A program made the translations under genes and the position numbers. The notes under the pieces were generated by a model. The model searched no databases and was not told the origin of the DNA. It was given only the letters and a program-made list of their open reading frames with translations. 18,215 nt of DNA, from assembly GCA_022563455.1 (NCBI GenBank), contig JADFNI010000021.1:1-18215 (forward strand), read 5' to 3'. Of the stretch, positions 7,497 through 15,089 are shown in pieces (the stretch's first letter is position 1; each line of letters starts with the position of its first letter). The stretch comes from Nanobdellota archaeon (GTDB taxonomy: Archaea; Nanobdellota; Nanobdellia; Pacearchaeales; GW2011-AR1).

Positions 7497-8687
7497 TTAT
7501 GGACCTAAGGTAAAAATTGAGTGGTCTACTTTTTTTGAGAGTTCTTTTACTTGGTCTAAAGTTACCTCGTTAATATTTTTTTCAAAATTGTAATAATTGT
7601 TTGCGTCTCCATTTATCTCTTCTAAAACTAAACCTACTGCAACTTCGCTTGAACCCTCATTATCTACGCTCCTATTTCCGATTAACTGTATTTTTGCATC
7701 TTTTAATTCTTGTTCAGTTATATTTTCCATCTTTGAATATTCTTCTAAACATATTTTTTTTACTTCGTCAGTCTTTGAAGGATCTGTTCCTGCGACTATC
7801 ATTAGGTAGCCGAAGTTTTTGCCAAGATCTAACATAGATTTTATAGAATATACGAGTCCTCTTTTTTCTCTTACTTCTGTAAAAAGTCTAGAAGACATTC
7901 CACTTCCAAGAATAGTTGAAAAAATTTCTCCTGCAAATCTTCCGCTTTTATTTTCAAAAGGAAAATGAAAGCCAATTGCAACATTTGTTTGACCTAAACC
8001 ATTTCTTTTTTCATCCATTTTGGAATTTTTTAATTCAATTGTTTGGACTTTTGGAGTTTCGCCGTCACTTTTGATGGTTAGTTTTTCAGCCAATTCTAGG
8101 ACCTCTTCAAAACTATTATTTCCAACAACACAAAGTATTGAATTTTTTGGAGAGTACATTTCTTTATGCTTTTCATAAATTTTTTCCCTTGTTGTAGATT
8201 TTATAGTTTTTTCAGTTCCTATGATGCTTATTCCAAAAGGTTCCGCATAAAGTTCTGTTTTTATTTTATCCATTACATGAGCTCGGGGATTGTCCCGGTA
8301 CATTTTCATTTCTTCTAAAATTACTTGAGATTCTTTTTTTAATTCAATTTCAGGAAAAGTTGCATTAAAGTATATGTCAAATATTACATCCATTGCAGTT
8401 TTTAGATGAACTGATGGGAGTTTTACGTAGTATGCTGTTACTTCTTCACTCGTGAATGCATTTGGCATTCCTCCAAGGTTTTCGAGTTCTGCTGAGATTT
8501 CTCTTGTAGTTCTTGTAGGAGTTCCTTTAAAACATAAATGCTCCATGAAGTGGCTTATACCTTTTTCTTCAGCGGTCTCGTATGCTGCACCATATTTTGC
8601 TGCGAGCATCACAGTTGTTACTTGGACGTCTCGTTTTTCATGAAGAACTGTTAGTCCGCTAGACATTACTTTTTTATTAAATTCCAT
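7497..8687 (-). CDS. M16 family zinc peptidase (processing peptidase-like)
   Basis: The 396-residue protein is a single-chain M16B peptidase of near-normal length; these enzymes work as dimers and degrade peptides or remove leader sequences. The inverted zinc motif HFMEH is at 46-50, with a third ligand expected about 76 residues later at the ILEEM segment (E125 or E126). The C-terminal half has the family motif SRLFTEVREKRGLVYS, which contributes to substrate binding. No signal peptide is visible, so it should be cytoplasmic. The start at 8687 is preceded by a TATA-like box at 8708-8716, so it may be transcribed on its own as well as from the upstream methyltransferase operon 40 bp away. Its substrate is unknown. 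Confidence 0.93.
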   Translation of the reverse strand: MEFNKKVMSSGLTVLHEKRDVQVTTVMLAAKYGAAYETAEEKGISHFMEHLCFKGTPTRTTREISAELENLGGMPNAFTSEEVTAYYVKLPSVHLKTAMDVIFDIYFNATFPEIELKKESQVILEEMKMYRDNPRAHVMDKIKTELYAEPFGISIIGTEKTIKSTTREKIYEKHKEMYSPKNSILCVVGNNSFEEVLELAEKLTIKSDGETPKVQTIELKNSKMDEKRNGLGQTNVAIGFHFPFENKSGRFAGEIFSTILGSGMSSRLFTEVREKRGLVYSIKSMLDLGKNFGYLMIVAGTDPSKTDEVKKICLEEYSKMENITEQELKDAKIQLIGNRSVDNEGSSEVAVGLVLEEINGDANNYYNFEKNINEVTLDQVKELSKKVDHSIFTLGP

Positions 8688-8707
8688 TTATTAAGATATT
8701 AGAGTGG

Positions 8708-8716
8708 CTTTTTAAG
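8708..8716 (-). promoter_or_regulatory. TATA-like box of the M16 peptidase gene
   Basis: CTTAAAAAG on the minus strand is centred 25 bp from the ATG at 8687. That spacing puts the transcription start at the start codon, giving a leaderless mRNA. Confidence 0.45.
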
Positions 8717-8727
8717 TTTTTGTTCTT

Positions 8728-9468
8728 TTATTTTTTGTCAAAAATTATGATTCTTTCCCCATTCAAATTAAAATCTCTTTTAATATTAAAGTTTTCTTCT
8801 AAGAATCTTGTTATCCAAGTTCTTTTTACTTGGAATTTTTTCCTTCCACTTAGACTTGTTGTTGAGAGGGTTAAAACTATTATCTCAGATTCTTTTGCAA
8901 TTTCTATAATAAATTCTTTTGAGAAATTCTTTTGGAGATTTTCAAGAGCATCAATTACTTGAAACATGAAGACGAGCCTTTTTTTTGTTGACTTCCTTAA
9001 GATTTTTTTTATTTCAGATATGTTAAAGAGGTCAAGATGAAATCCCTTGCAGCTTGTTTCCAAACCCTCATTCTTAAAATAATTATTCATTTGATCTACT
9101 AATTGTCCTGAGGCTTCAATTCCAATATATTCTACTGGTCCTGCGAACTCTCTTAAGTATTTATATGAAAATCCATTTACCCCAGCTCCAAGGTCTATGA
9201 CAGAACCAACAATTTCTGTGATCTTAAAAATTTCCCTATAAATGGACTCGTAGTTTCTTTTTTTGCTTGATATATGGGTTTTTAGAATCTCTTCAATAGA
9301 TCCTTTTCCCTTTAGAACCCTATTTGTTAGGAAAACTCCAAAATATTTTCTGAGGAGGGCACGGGAATCTTTGACATTGTTATGAGTCCTATTAAGGGCT
9401 CTTTTAACTATCGAATCTGGGAGGTATCGCAATTCTTTTTTCTTTTTTACTTCATTAATTAAATTCAT
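8728..9468 (-). CDS. SAM-dependent methyltransferase resembling 16S rRNA m7G1405 methyltransferases (FmrO/ArmA/RmtB-like)
   Basis: The 246-residue protein has a methyltransferase fold: motif I VIDLGAGVNGFS (90-101) and an acidic motif II YIGIEAS (114-120). Beyond that it follows the layout of ArmA/RmtB-type 16S rRNA guanine-N7 methyltransferases. The N-terminal helical part has YLPDSIVKRAL (15-25), like RmtB CPDTVRRIL. THISSKKRNYESIYREIF (64-81) resembles HASTKERLAELDTLYDFIF. STTSLSGRKK (202-211) resembles FPTRSLGGRGKG. The bacterial CGLNP signature is AGVNG here. The comparison is from memory. The target base is uncertain, and another rRNA or tRNA site is possible. The start overlaps the amidotransferase stop as ATGA, third in a run with dph6. 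Confidence 0.75.
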   Translation of the reverse strand: MNLINEVKKKKELRYLPDSIVKRALNRTHNNVKDSRALLRKYFGVFLTNRVLKGKGSIEEILKTHISSKKRNYESIYREIFKITEIVGSVIDLGAGVNGFSYKYLREFAGPVEYIGIEASGQLVDQMNNYFKNEGLETSCKGFHLDLFNISEIKKILRKSTKKRLVFMFQVIDALENLQKNFSKEFIIEIAKESEIIVLTLSTTSLSGRKKFQVKRTWITRFLEENFNIKRDFNLNGERIIIFDKK

Positions 9469-10010
9469 TTGACAAACTCTAGGATCAATTTTTTATTTCT
9501 TACTTCTGGATGGAATAATGTTCCATAGATTTCTTTATTATTGTGCTTTATTGCTTGAGTGATTGTGCCTTTTGTGTAGAATTTGAAGTTTTCTAAACTA
9601 TTTTTATCAAGATGGTTGTTATGGAGGTGGTAGACTTCTTGATCTCCTGTTAATCCTAGGAAATTTTCAGTGAAAGATTCGTTGAAGTATCCAATTTCTG
9701 TTCCGCTTTTTAATTTTCCATCATAAATTAATCCAATGATTTGCATTCCTCCACAAATTCCAAGAATTGGGATTTTGGTATTTTTAATCCATTTGAACAT
9801 TTTGATATCTTCTATAAACTTATAGTCTTTGAGGCTCGTTCCTGCGATTATTATTGCATCTGCAGAACTTAAATCTTCTTCTCTAAAGTTTTGGTAGTGT
9901 ATATTTTTACAACTAATTTCACCCCTTTCAAGAATATCTTCTATTGGTTTTACAAATTCATATTCGTGAAGAGGTTCTTTACAAATGCTAATTAACAATA
10001 CGTTTTTCAT
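9465..10010 (-). CDS. class I glutamine amidotransferase
   Basis: This 181-residue protein is a stand-alone class I glutaminase domain, close in size to archaeal GuaAa. It would release ammonia from glutamine and pass it to a partner synthetase. The catalytic triad is intact: nucleophile C86 in GICGGMQ, with H167 and E169 in FHPE. Archaeal GMP synthase is split into a glutaminase and an ATP pyrophosphatase, so GuaAa is one possibility. However, the adjacent ATP pyrophosphatase here is Dph6, not GuaAb. It overlaps dph6 by 4 bp upstream and the methyltransferase by 4 bp downstream. The context suggests it acts with Dph6, but this is inference. Confidence 0.85.
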   Translation of the reverse strand: MKNVLLISICKEPLHEYEFVKPIEDILERGEISCKNIHYQNFREEDLSSADAIIIAGTSLKDYKFIEDIKMFKWIKNTKIPILGICGGMQIIGLIYDGKLKSGTEIGYFNESFTENFLGLTGDQEVYHLHNNHLDKNSLENFKFYTKGTITQAIKHNNKEIYGTLFHPEVRNKKLILEFVK

Positions 10011-10678
10011 TTTAGTTCAATTTCTCTCCTACAACTATTTTCTCCATCAAAAAAATCAACAAATTTTTTGATTTCCAATCTTTTTTTGAATAAAGGACAA
10101 TTTAAAACAAAGCTTTCATATTCTCCACCTTCTCCTGCAATATTGATCTTGTAATTCATTTGCAAGTCTTCCATTTCTTTTATAAAATCGTTATCTATTT
10201 TTCTTCCTAAAAATTTTTTATCTAATGGGAATGCTGCAACGCCGACTATACATGACTCAAATTTATATTTGATCAAATCTTTTAAAATGCTTAATTGGTT
10301 TTTTTGCCAAAGTGGATTAAAACATTCTATGTCTAATTCATTACATATTTTTTGAATTCTGGATGATTGATACACACTTTCTACTGTTCCAGTTACAATG
10401 CCTTTAATGTTGTATTTTTTAATTGCTATTTTAATCGCTTCTTTTAGATCATTTAGCTCTATTTCCTTTTCTCCTTTTGTTTCTTTAAGGATTAATGGGA
10501 CTTGCATTGCTTTTGCTTGAGATTCTACTTTTGAAATTGAAGGAGTATGAAACATAAAACTATCGGGATTTTTTGATATGATGCTAATTAGGCAACTAAT
10601 TTCATATCCCAAATTTTTTGCAAATAGGGTTGCTAGGTTAGAGTCTTTTCCTCCAGAATACATAATTGCGAGATTCAT
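10007..10678 (-). CDS. dph6: diphthine-ammonia ligase (ATP pyrophosphatase)
   Basis: Dph6 performs the last step of diphthamide synthesis on elongation factor 2, amidating diphthine with ATP and ammonium. The 223-residue protein matches archaeal single-domain members in size. The N-type PP-loop SGGKDS is at 8-13, and the family signature GEGGEYESFVLNCP (182-195) is clear. The central segment KGIVTGTVESVYQSSRIQKIC (92-112) is also typical. The gene follows a small membrane protein gene by 34 bp and has its own TATA-like element at 10697-10707. The stop overlaps the start of a glutamine amidotransferase gene by 4 bp. Confidence 0.93.
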   Translation of the reverse strand: MNLAIMYSGGKDSNLATLFAKNLGYEISCLISIISKNPDSFMFHTPSISKVESQAKAMQVPLILKETKGEKEIELNDLKEAIKIAIKKYNIKGIVTGTVESVYQSSRIQKICNELDIECFNPLWQKNQLSILKDLIKYKFESCIVGVAAFPLDKKFLGRKIDNDFIKEMEDLQMNYKINIAGEGGEYESFVLNCPLFKKRLEIKKFVDFFDGENSCRREIELK

Positions 10679-10696
10679 ATAATTTTTAGAAAGTTA

Positions 10697-10707
10697 CTGT
10701 TTAAGTG
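10697..10707 (-). promoter_or_regulatory. TATA-like box of the dph6 operon
   Basis: CACTTAAACAG on the minus strand is centred about 24 bp from the dph6 ATG at 10678. This matches the leaderless spacing seen elsewhere in the window. The element is weak in sequence. Confidence 0.35.
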
Positions 10708-10712
10708 TTTTC

Positions 10713-10973
10713 CTAATTTTTAAATTGTTTTTTTGGTCCTCTGACCATGACATAAATTAGGTAAAGAATTATTAAAAAAGCAATGGAGCCAACACCTAGT
10801 GCAATGTAAAATTCAGAAGTATATTGCGATTTTGGTTTTAGGTAGTAATCATTTTTTTCATTTAAATTCTCGTCCGTGGTGGTTGTTTCGTCTGGATGGT
10901 TCTCTGCAGAGACTATTAAGATTGCTGAAATGCATAAAAGCATGAGGATTATGGGTGAAATTTTTTTATACAT
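10713..10973 (-). CDS. small secreted-then-anchored membrane protein (86 aa)
   Basis: No family is recognised. An N-terminal hydrophobic segment (about 5-22) ending in SAEN looks like a signal peptide or first helix. It is followed by an acidic, threonine-rich outside loop (about 23-52, with ETTTTDEN). A second membrane helix spans about 56-77, and a basic cytoplasmic end reads RGPKKQFKN. The topology suggests a small cell-surface protein with one or two anchors. It is divergent from the GTPase gene with only a 33-bp gap to the preferred GTPase start. It is followed by dph6, which may be coincidental co-transcription. Confidence 0.7.
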   Translation of the reverse strand: MYKKISPIILMLLCISAILIVSAENHPDETTTTDENLNEKNDYYLKPKSQYTSEFYIALGVGSIAFLIILYLIYVMVRGPKKQFKN

Positions 10974-11006
10974 AAGTTTCTTAAGTTAGGTGTGTTTAAT
11001 AATTTT
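10974..11006. promoter_or_regulatory. compact divergent promoter with overlapping TATA boxes
   Basis: Only 33 bp separate the minus-strand ATG (10973) from the preferred plus-strand ATG (11007). TTCTTAAG at 10978-10985 is centred about 25 bp before 11007. AATTATTAAAC on the minus strand (10994-11004) is centred about 25 bp before 10973. Both transcripts would then be leaderless, with each TATA box lying next to the other gene's start site. Confidence 0.4.
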
Positions 11007-11921
11007 ATGGCTTCGACTAATCAATCACCTTTTTATCAGAGGGCTGAAGAGGAATTTCATAAGGCTAATAATGATCGAGATAGAATTGCTTGTCTTGAAA
11101 TTATGATTAAAGAATGTCCAAAACATAAGTCTTCAGAAAATATGCTTAAGAATTTGACTCTTCGTCTTAAGAAACTGAAAGGGAATGTGGTTAAGCAAAA
11201 AAAGGCTGGCAAGTCTGGGGCTCAGGGGATTAAAAAGGCCGAAGTTCAAGTAGTTCTTAGCGGTTTTACTAATGCTGGTAAGACAACAATTTTCAATCTT
11301 TTGACAGGTCTTGATTCTAAAGTTTCCGTTCATCCGTTTACAACGCATAAATCTAGGCTTGGAGTTTTTAGGTATGAGGGTGCTTTGGTCCAAGTGGTCG
11401 ATACTATGTCCTTTCCAAATCATGATAAAAGTTTAGTTAATTCTACAGATACTCTTGGGATTGTGGTTGATGACTTTTCTCAAATTGAAAACTCTGAAGA
11501 ATATACTTATAGGTCTAATGCGAAAAAAATATTTATTTTTAATAAAATTGACCTTTTAAACCCTTTTGAAATTAGAAAACTTGAAGCGAAGCTTAAGTCG
11601 AAATATAGGAAATTAGATTTTATTTTTTTTTCAGAAAAAACTGGGAAGACAGGATTGGAGGAACTTAAGGAGAAAATTTTTGGGTCTTTTTCAATAATTA
11701 GAATTTATACTAAAGAGCCTAAAAAGACAGCGAGTGAGGAGGCTATGCTTTTGAAGGAAGGATCTACATTTAAGGTTGCTGTGGAGAAAATTCTAAAAGG
11801 GATGTCTTTGAAAATTAAGAAGGCGCGTGTTTGGGGGCCCTCCTCCAAATTTGGAGGCCAGATTATTGGACTTTCACATATTTTAAAAGATAAAGATATA
11901 ATTGAGTTTCAAACAAAATGA
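11007..11921 (+). CDS. Obg/DRG-like GTPase with TGS domain and degenerate G3
   Basis: The 304-residue protein belongs to the Obg-HflX superfamily and is closest to the DRG (Rbg) group of ribosome-associated GTPases. It has a helical basic N-terminal region (1-75), G1 GFTNAGKT (86-93), G2 region PFTTHKSRLGV (110-120), G4 NKID (179-182), and a C-terminal TGS domain (about 232-304). The TGS contains IRIYTKEP and ARVWGPSSKFGGQIIGL, as in DRG. The G3 motif, normally DxPG, reads DTMS (132-135), and the glycine-rich switch II stretch is missing. The protein is shorter than usual DRGs (about 365 residues). A GTG at 10992 would add five residues, but the ATG at 11007 fits the promoter spacing better. 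The stop overlaps the next gene by 4 bp. Confidence 0.88.
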   Translation: MASTNQSPFYQRAEEEFHKANNDRDRIACLEIMIKECPKHKSSENMLKNLTLRLKKLKGNVVKQKKAGKSGAQGIKKAEVQVVLSGFTNAGKTTIFNLLTGLDSKVSVHPFTTHKSRLGVFRYEGALVQVVDTMSFPNHDKSLVNSTDTLGIVVDDFSQIENSEEYTYRSNAKKIFIFNKIDLLNPFEIRKLEAKLKSKYRKLDFIFFSEKTGKTGLEELKEKIFGSFSIIRIYTKEPKKTASEEAMLLKEGSTFKVAVEKILKGMSLKIKKARVWGPSSKFGGQIIGLSHILKDKDIIEFQTK

Positions 11922-12202
11922 AGACTGACAAATTATTTTTTATACTGAGCATCTTCGGAGTTCTCCTAATTATTTTTATTGGGGCCTATAGGAGTGTGGT
12001 TTATGAAGGAGAAATATCAAAGATTAATTCTTTTAATGGCGGAATGACTTTGAATGTTACTGATGTTTTTGAATCTGTTGTTATTTTTTCTGATGAACTT
12101 ATTGATTTGAAAGTTGGGGATAAAATAAGATTTACTGGTAGAAAGAATTGGAATCAAGGTAGTGAACAGATTATTGTTTTAAAGATATGGAAGGGGCCTT
12201 AG
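11918..12202 (+). CDS. membrane-anchored OB-fold protein (94 aa)
   Basis: One N-terminal membrane helix (about 6-24) is followed by a single domain of about 65 residues. Its pattern EGEISKINSFNGGMTLNV, then VVIFSD, LKVGDKIRFTGR and EQIIVLKI fits a tRNA-anticodon-type OB-fold. Such domains bind nucleic acid in many proteins, but binding here is inferred only from fold. The gene starts within the GTPase stop (ATGA), so the two are likely co-translated. Its last 32 bp overlap the 3' end of the convergent surface-protein gene. Which side of the membrane the OB domain faces cannot be told with confidence. Confidence 0.75.
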   Translation: MKTDKLFFILSIFGVLLIIFIGAYRSVVYEGEISKINSFNGGMTLNVTDVFESVVIFSDELIDLKVGDKIRFTGRKNWNQGSEQIIVLKIWKGP

Positions 12203-12785
12203 GTCTTCTTAGGACTGAGATTATTAGGAAGGCTATTAGCAATGTTAGGACTGATATGAGGATTATTAAATTGTAGTTTAGCTTTTTTTGTTCTTCTTGA
12301 TTGTTGTTTTGGCTTGTTGTTGGAGGTAGATTTTCAGGAGTAATTGTAGGATTTTGATTTATTGATGGGTCAAATTCTCTTGAAAATTGGTTTAGGGAAA
12401 TTTCTAATATTTTTGCATCCTTTGAATCATATATCTCGATTTTTGAGGCATTTTCGAAATAGGGGATTTGGATGGTTATGATTTCAAGTTCGGTTCTTTG
12501 TAGGGTTGAGTCTGGGACGTTATCTTCAGAAAAATCCCCTATTATTGTTTGTTCATAAGAATTAAATCTTGTTTCATATAGTATTTTTTCTTCTGTTGAA
12601 GTTAATTTAAGATAGTAGTTTCCGAATAAATTTAGTGTTGGGGCATTTTCTATAAAGATTACGTCCTCCGAATTTTGTGATAGGATTCCATTGTCGTTTG
12701 ATATTTTGATTTCGTATTGGTATGTGTTTGCTGCTGCTAAGTTTATAGAAAGTAATATTAGTATTAAGATAGATCTTTTTTTCAT
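12171..12785 (-). CDS. cell-surface protein with signal peptide and C-terminal anchor (204 aa)
   Basis: The protein has a signal peptide (about 1-20, ending AAANT) and a beta-rich outside domain of about 115 residues without recognised relatives. A low-complexity linker rich in Asn, Gln, Pro and Thr follows (about 142-168). It ends with one membrane helix (about 171-192) and a short basic tail beginning RRPK. This is the layout of an archaeal surface protein on a stalk. Its ATG directly follows the TAA of the upstream secreted peptidase-like gene, so it is the third gene of an export operon. Its 3' end overlaps the convergent OB-fold gene by 32 bp. Confidence 0.8.
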   Translation of the reverse strand: MKKRSILILILLSINLAAANTYQYEIKISNDNGILSQNSEDVIFIENAPTLNLFGNYYLKLTSTEEKILYETRFNSYEQTIIGDFSEDNVPDSTLQRTELEIITIQIPYFENASKIEIYDSKDAKILEISLNQFSREFDPSINQNPTITPENLPPTTSQNNNQEEQKKLNYNLIILISVLTLLIAFLIISVLRRPKAPSISLKQ

Positions 12786-15089
12786 TTATGAATTTGCCCC
12801 ACAAGTTAATTGATATGTTATACATTTTTGGTCGCTACAGTCAGCTTTTGAACAATGATCATTTCCCAGGATTTCTATATATTCTTCAGAAGTTATTCCC
12901 CTATTAGCGTCAGATGATTTGTCAAATGATAGTTGGGTTAATTGTCTCCAGAGGTTTTGCTGGATTGGTTTTCCTGTCAGTATTCCTTCTTTTATTACAG
13001 GGATTGGTATTTGTGCAAAAACACTAGATACTTCATAATATCTTCTTCCAAAGGATACCTCAGTAGGATCATAGGCTTTGAAGATGTATGGGTTTAATCC
13101 AGTTTCTTCAAAGATTATCTGCCTAAGTTCTAAAATTTGTCCACTAATTTCAGGATCTTGTAAACTGTTGTAGAGTTCATCATTGGGGCCATCTGCAGAG
13201 ACTCCTATTTTTTGATGGTTTATTAAGGTAATTACATCCGGATCTTTTCCCCTATCATAATTTTCAGGATCGTCGCCCCTTTTAATTGCAAGGGTTCTTA
13301 AAATCTCTTCTGCTTTTTGGTTATAAGCTTGATTCTGAGACAATTCACTTAGGGTAGACTCTATTAAATCATCATAAAGTAGTCCAAGAGGTCTATTCTC
13401 TGGAAGTTTTATGGTTTCTTCGTAGTATTCTTGGCCTCTGAATATGGAAATCATCTTACTTGTGAACAACTTTCTATTTTCTGCTTCCAGAATATCATCA
13501 TCCAAAAAATGTTCGTATTCATGATCAAATGTAACTGAGGTATCTTCGTGGGTAATTTGGTCAAAGTATTTTTCTCCAAAAAAGACTGTTTGTTTGGAAC
13601 TTCTGCTAAAGAAGACCCTATTATCTGGGATAAATGCGATATTTTTTAATATCGCATCTGGATTTTCTGTTAGCCATCTATCGGTTGACTGTAATAGGAA
13701 AGGGCTTGGATCTTTATATTCTCCCTCTTTTAATACTAATGCATCAAAATTCATTCCCCTACTTTCCCATTTTGATCTTAGTTGATCAATTGTTTGCAAT
13801 TGTTCATCTTGGTATTCAGAGATTTCAGTACCATATCTATTATGAACTACTCGTGAATTTGTTTCTTCGGGAGAAACTAGTTTATATTGGTTATTGGATC
13901 CTATTCTTAATTCATGACCATCAGGAATTAATGGTGAGTTTAATTGGAAGGGAACTGATTGGTATTTTCCATTATGGTTTTTTTCAAAATCTTCTTGACT
14001 ATCAAATGAGGATTTGCTTATAAACAAGTCGTCGCCTAACAGGATTAGATTTCTTCCATTACGGATTACTGTTATTTGTTCCGTTGTTGATACTCCAGTA
14101 TGTTTTATTAATGGCACTCTTCCAGTTCTTTCTAAGGGGAAAATACCTTTTCCGTAATTTCTTGAATCAACATTATCTCCAAATGTTATCTCAAAGGAAT
14201 TTTCTCCTCTGACAATAAATTCTAGAAGGTCTTTTTCATCAGGGACCAGCCTATACTTATTTCCTACACTGTCTGCTAAGAATCCTTTTGATTCATCACT
14301 CTCTTGAAACTTGACAAAATTTCCGTTTTCATTCTTTGCATATTCAGGCTTATTTAAATTGAAAAAATCGTTTCCAGGAAGATAATTGACTGACAAGCTC
14401 TTTCCAGGGATTGAATGCATGATTACTTTATTTCCTGCTTGAAAATAGTATTTTTCTCCAATGTGGTTTTCAGGGTTAAAGTCTTCTTCGAAATAAATAA
14501 ATGTTTTTGAAACTGACTTTGGGAAATGTACTGTCCCAACTGTTAAAGTGTCCAATTCCTTAATGAATAAACCGCTTTGCTCATTAGTATTTATTGTCCC
14601 GCTTGCAATATTCTTGTTTGGAAGAATAAAATTTATCCCACTCATCTTCGAGTTTGGTCCGAATTCTTTGATGACCGCCCCTTCTGCTAGATGGTGTCCA
14701 ATTTCATTGTCATAATATACTACGGTGTTTGGAGGGACATCGAAAGTTGTTCCCCCTATAGTGTATGTGCCGCCCTCATCATTGGTTTTGAATGAAGCTT
14801 CAGTTATTTCTCCTTTGGTGTTTAAGAGGATATATGATTCTTTCTCTCTAGATCCACTTGACTGCATATTTGAAAATTCATTGCCGTTTATTGTTAGGGT
14901 GTTGTTTCTTCCAGTTATTGATAATTTTGTTGTTTTGATATCTAATTGTTCTATATCAATTCCAGAGTATTCTATTTCTGTTTCAGTATCTAAGCCCCTT
15001 ATAATGAATATTTCAGTATGTTCTTCTGCAATTACAAATTGGATTAAGAAGAGGAATATTAGAAATGTTAAAATTTGTAAGGATTTCAT
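12786..15089 (-). CDS. large secreted protein with HEYEH metallopeptidase motif
   Basis: The 767-residue protein starts with a signal peptide (about 1-21, ending VIAEE). Residues 25-350 are rich in Gly, Asn and short strands, suggesting a beta-solenoid or repeated beta modules. The segment 505-530 holds FDHEYEHFLDD, a clear HExxH zinc motif (H523, E524, H527). A conserved-looking YEVSSVFAQ at 685-693 could give the third ligand (E686), an arrangement like that of lethal factor-type peptidases. The last 30 residues contain five cysteines, which could form disulfides outside the cell. No C-terminal membrane helix is present. It overlaps the upstream prepilin-like gene by 4 bp and abuts the downstream surface-protein gene. 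The peptidase assignment rests on the motif alone. Confidence 0.75.
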   Translation of the reverse strand: MKSLQILTFLIFLFLIQFVIAEEHTEIFIIRGLDTETEIEYSGIDIEQLDIKTTKLSITGRNNTLTINGNEFSNMQSSGSREKESYILLNTKGEITEASFKTNDEGGTYTIGGTTFDVPPNTVVYYDNEIGHHLAEGAVIKEFGPNSKMSGINFILPNKNIASGTINTNEQSGLFIKELDTLTVGTVHFPKSVSKTFIYFEEDFNPENHIGEKYYFQAGNKVIMHSIPGKSLSVNYLPGNDFFNLNKPEYAKNENGNFVKFQESDESKGFLADSVGNKYRLVPDEKDLLEFIVRGENSFEITFGDNVDSRNYGKGIFPLERTGRVPLIKHTGVSTTEQITVIRNGRNLILLGDDLFISKSSFDSQEDFEKNHNGKYQSVPFQLNSPLIPDGHELRIGSNNQYKLVSPEETNSRVVHNRYGTEISEYQDEQLQTIDQLRSKWESRGMNFDALVLKEGEYKDPSPFLLQSTDRWLTENPDAILKNIAFIPDNRVFFSRSSKQTVFFGEKYFDQITHEDTSVTFDHEYEHFLDDDILEAENRKLFTSKMISIFRGQEYYEETIKLPENRPLGLLYDDLIESTLSELSQNQAYNQKAEEILRTLAIKRGDDPENYDRGKDPDVITLINHQKIGVSADGPNDELYNSLQDPEISGQILELRQIIFEETGLNPYIFKAYDPTEVSFGRRYYEVSSVFAQIPIPVIKEGILTGKPIQQNLWRQLTQLSFDKSSDANRGITSEEYIEILGNDHCSKADCSDQKCITYQLTCGANS

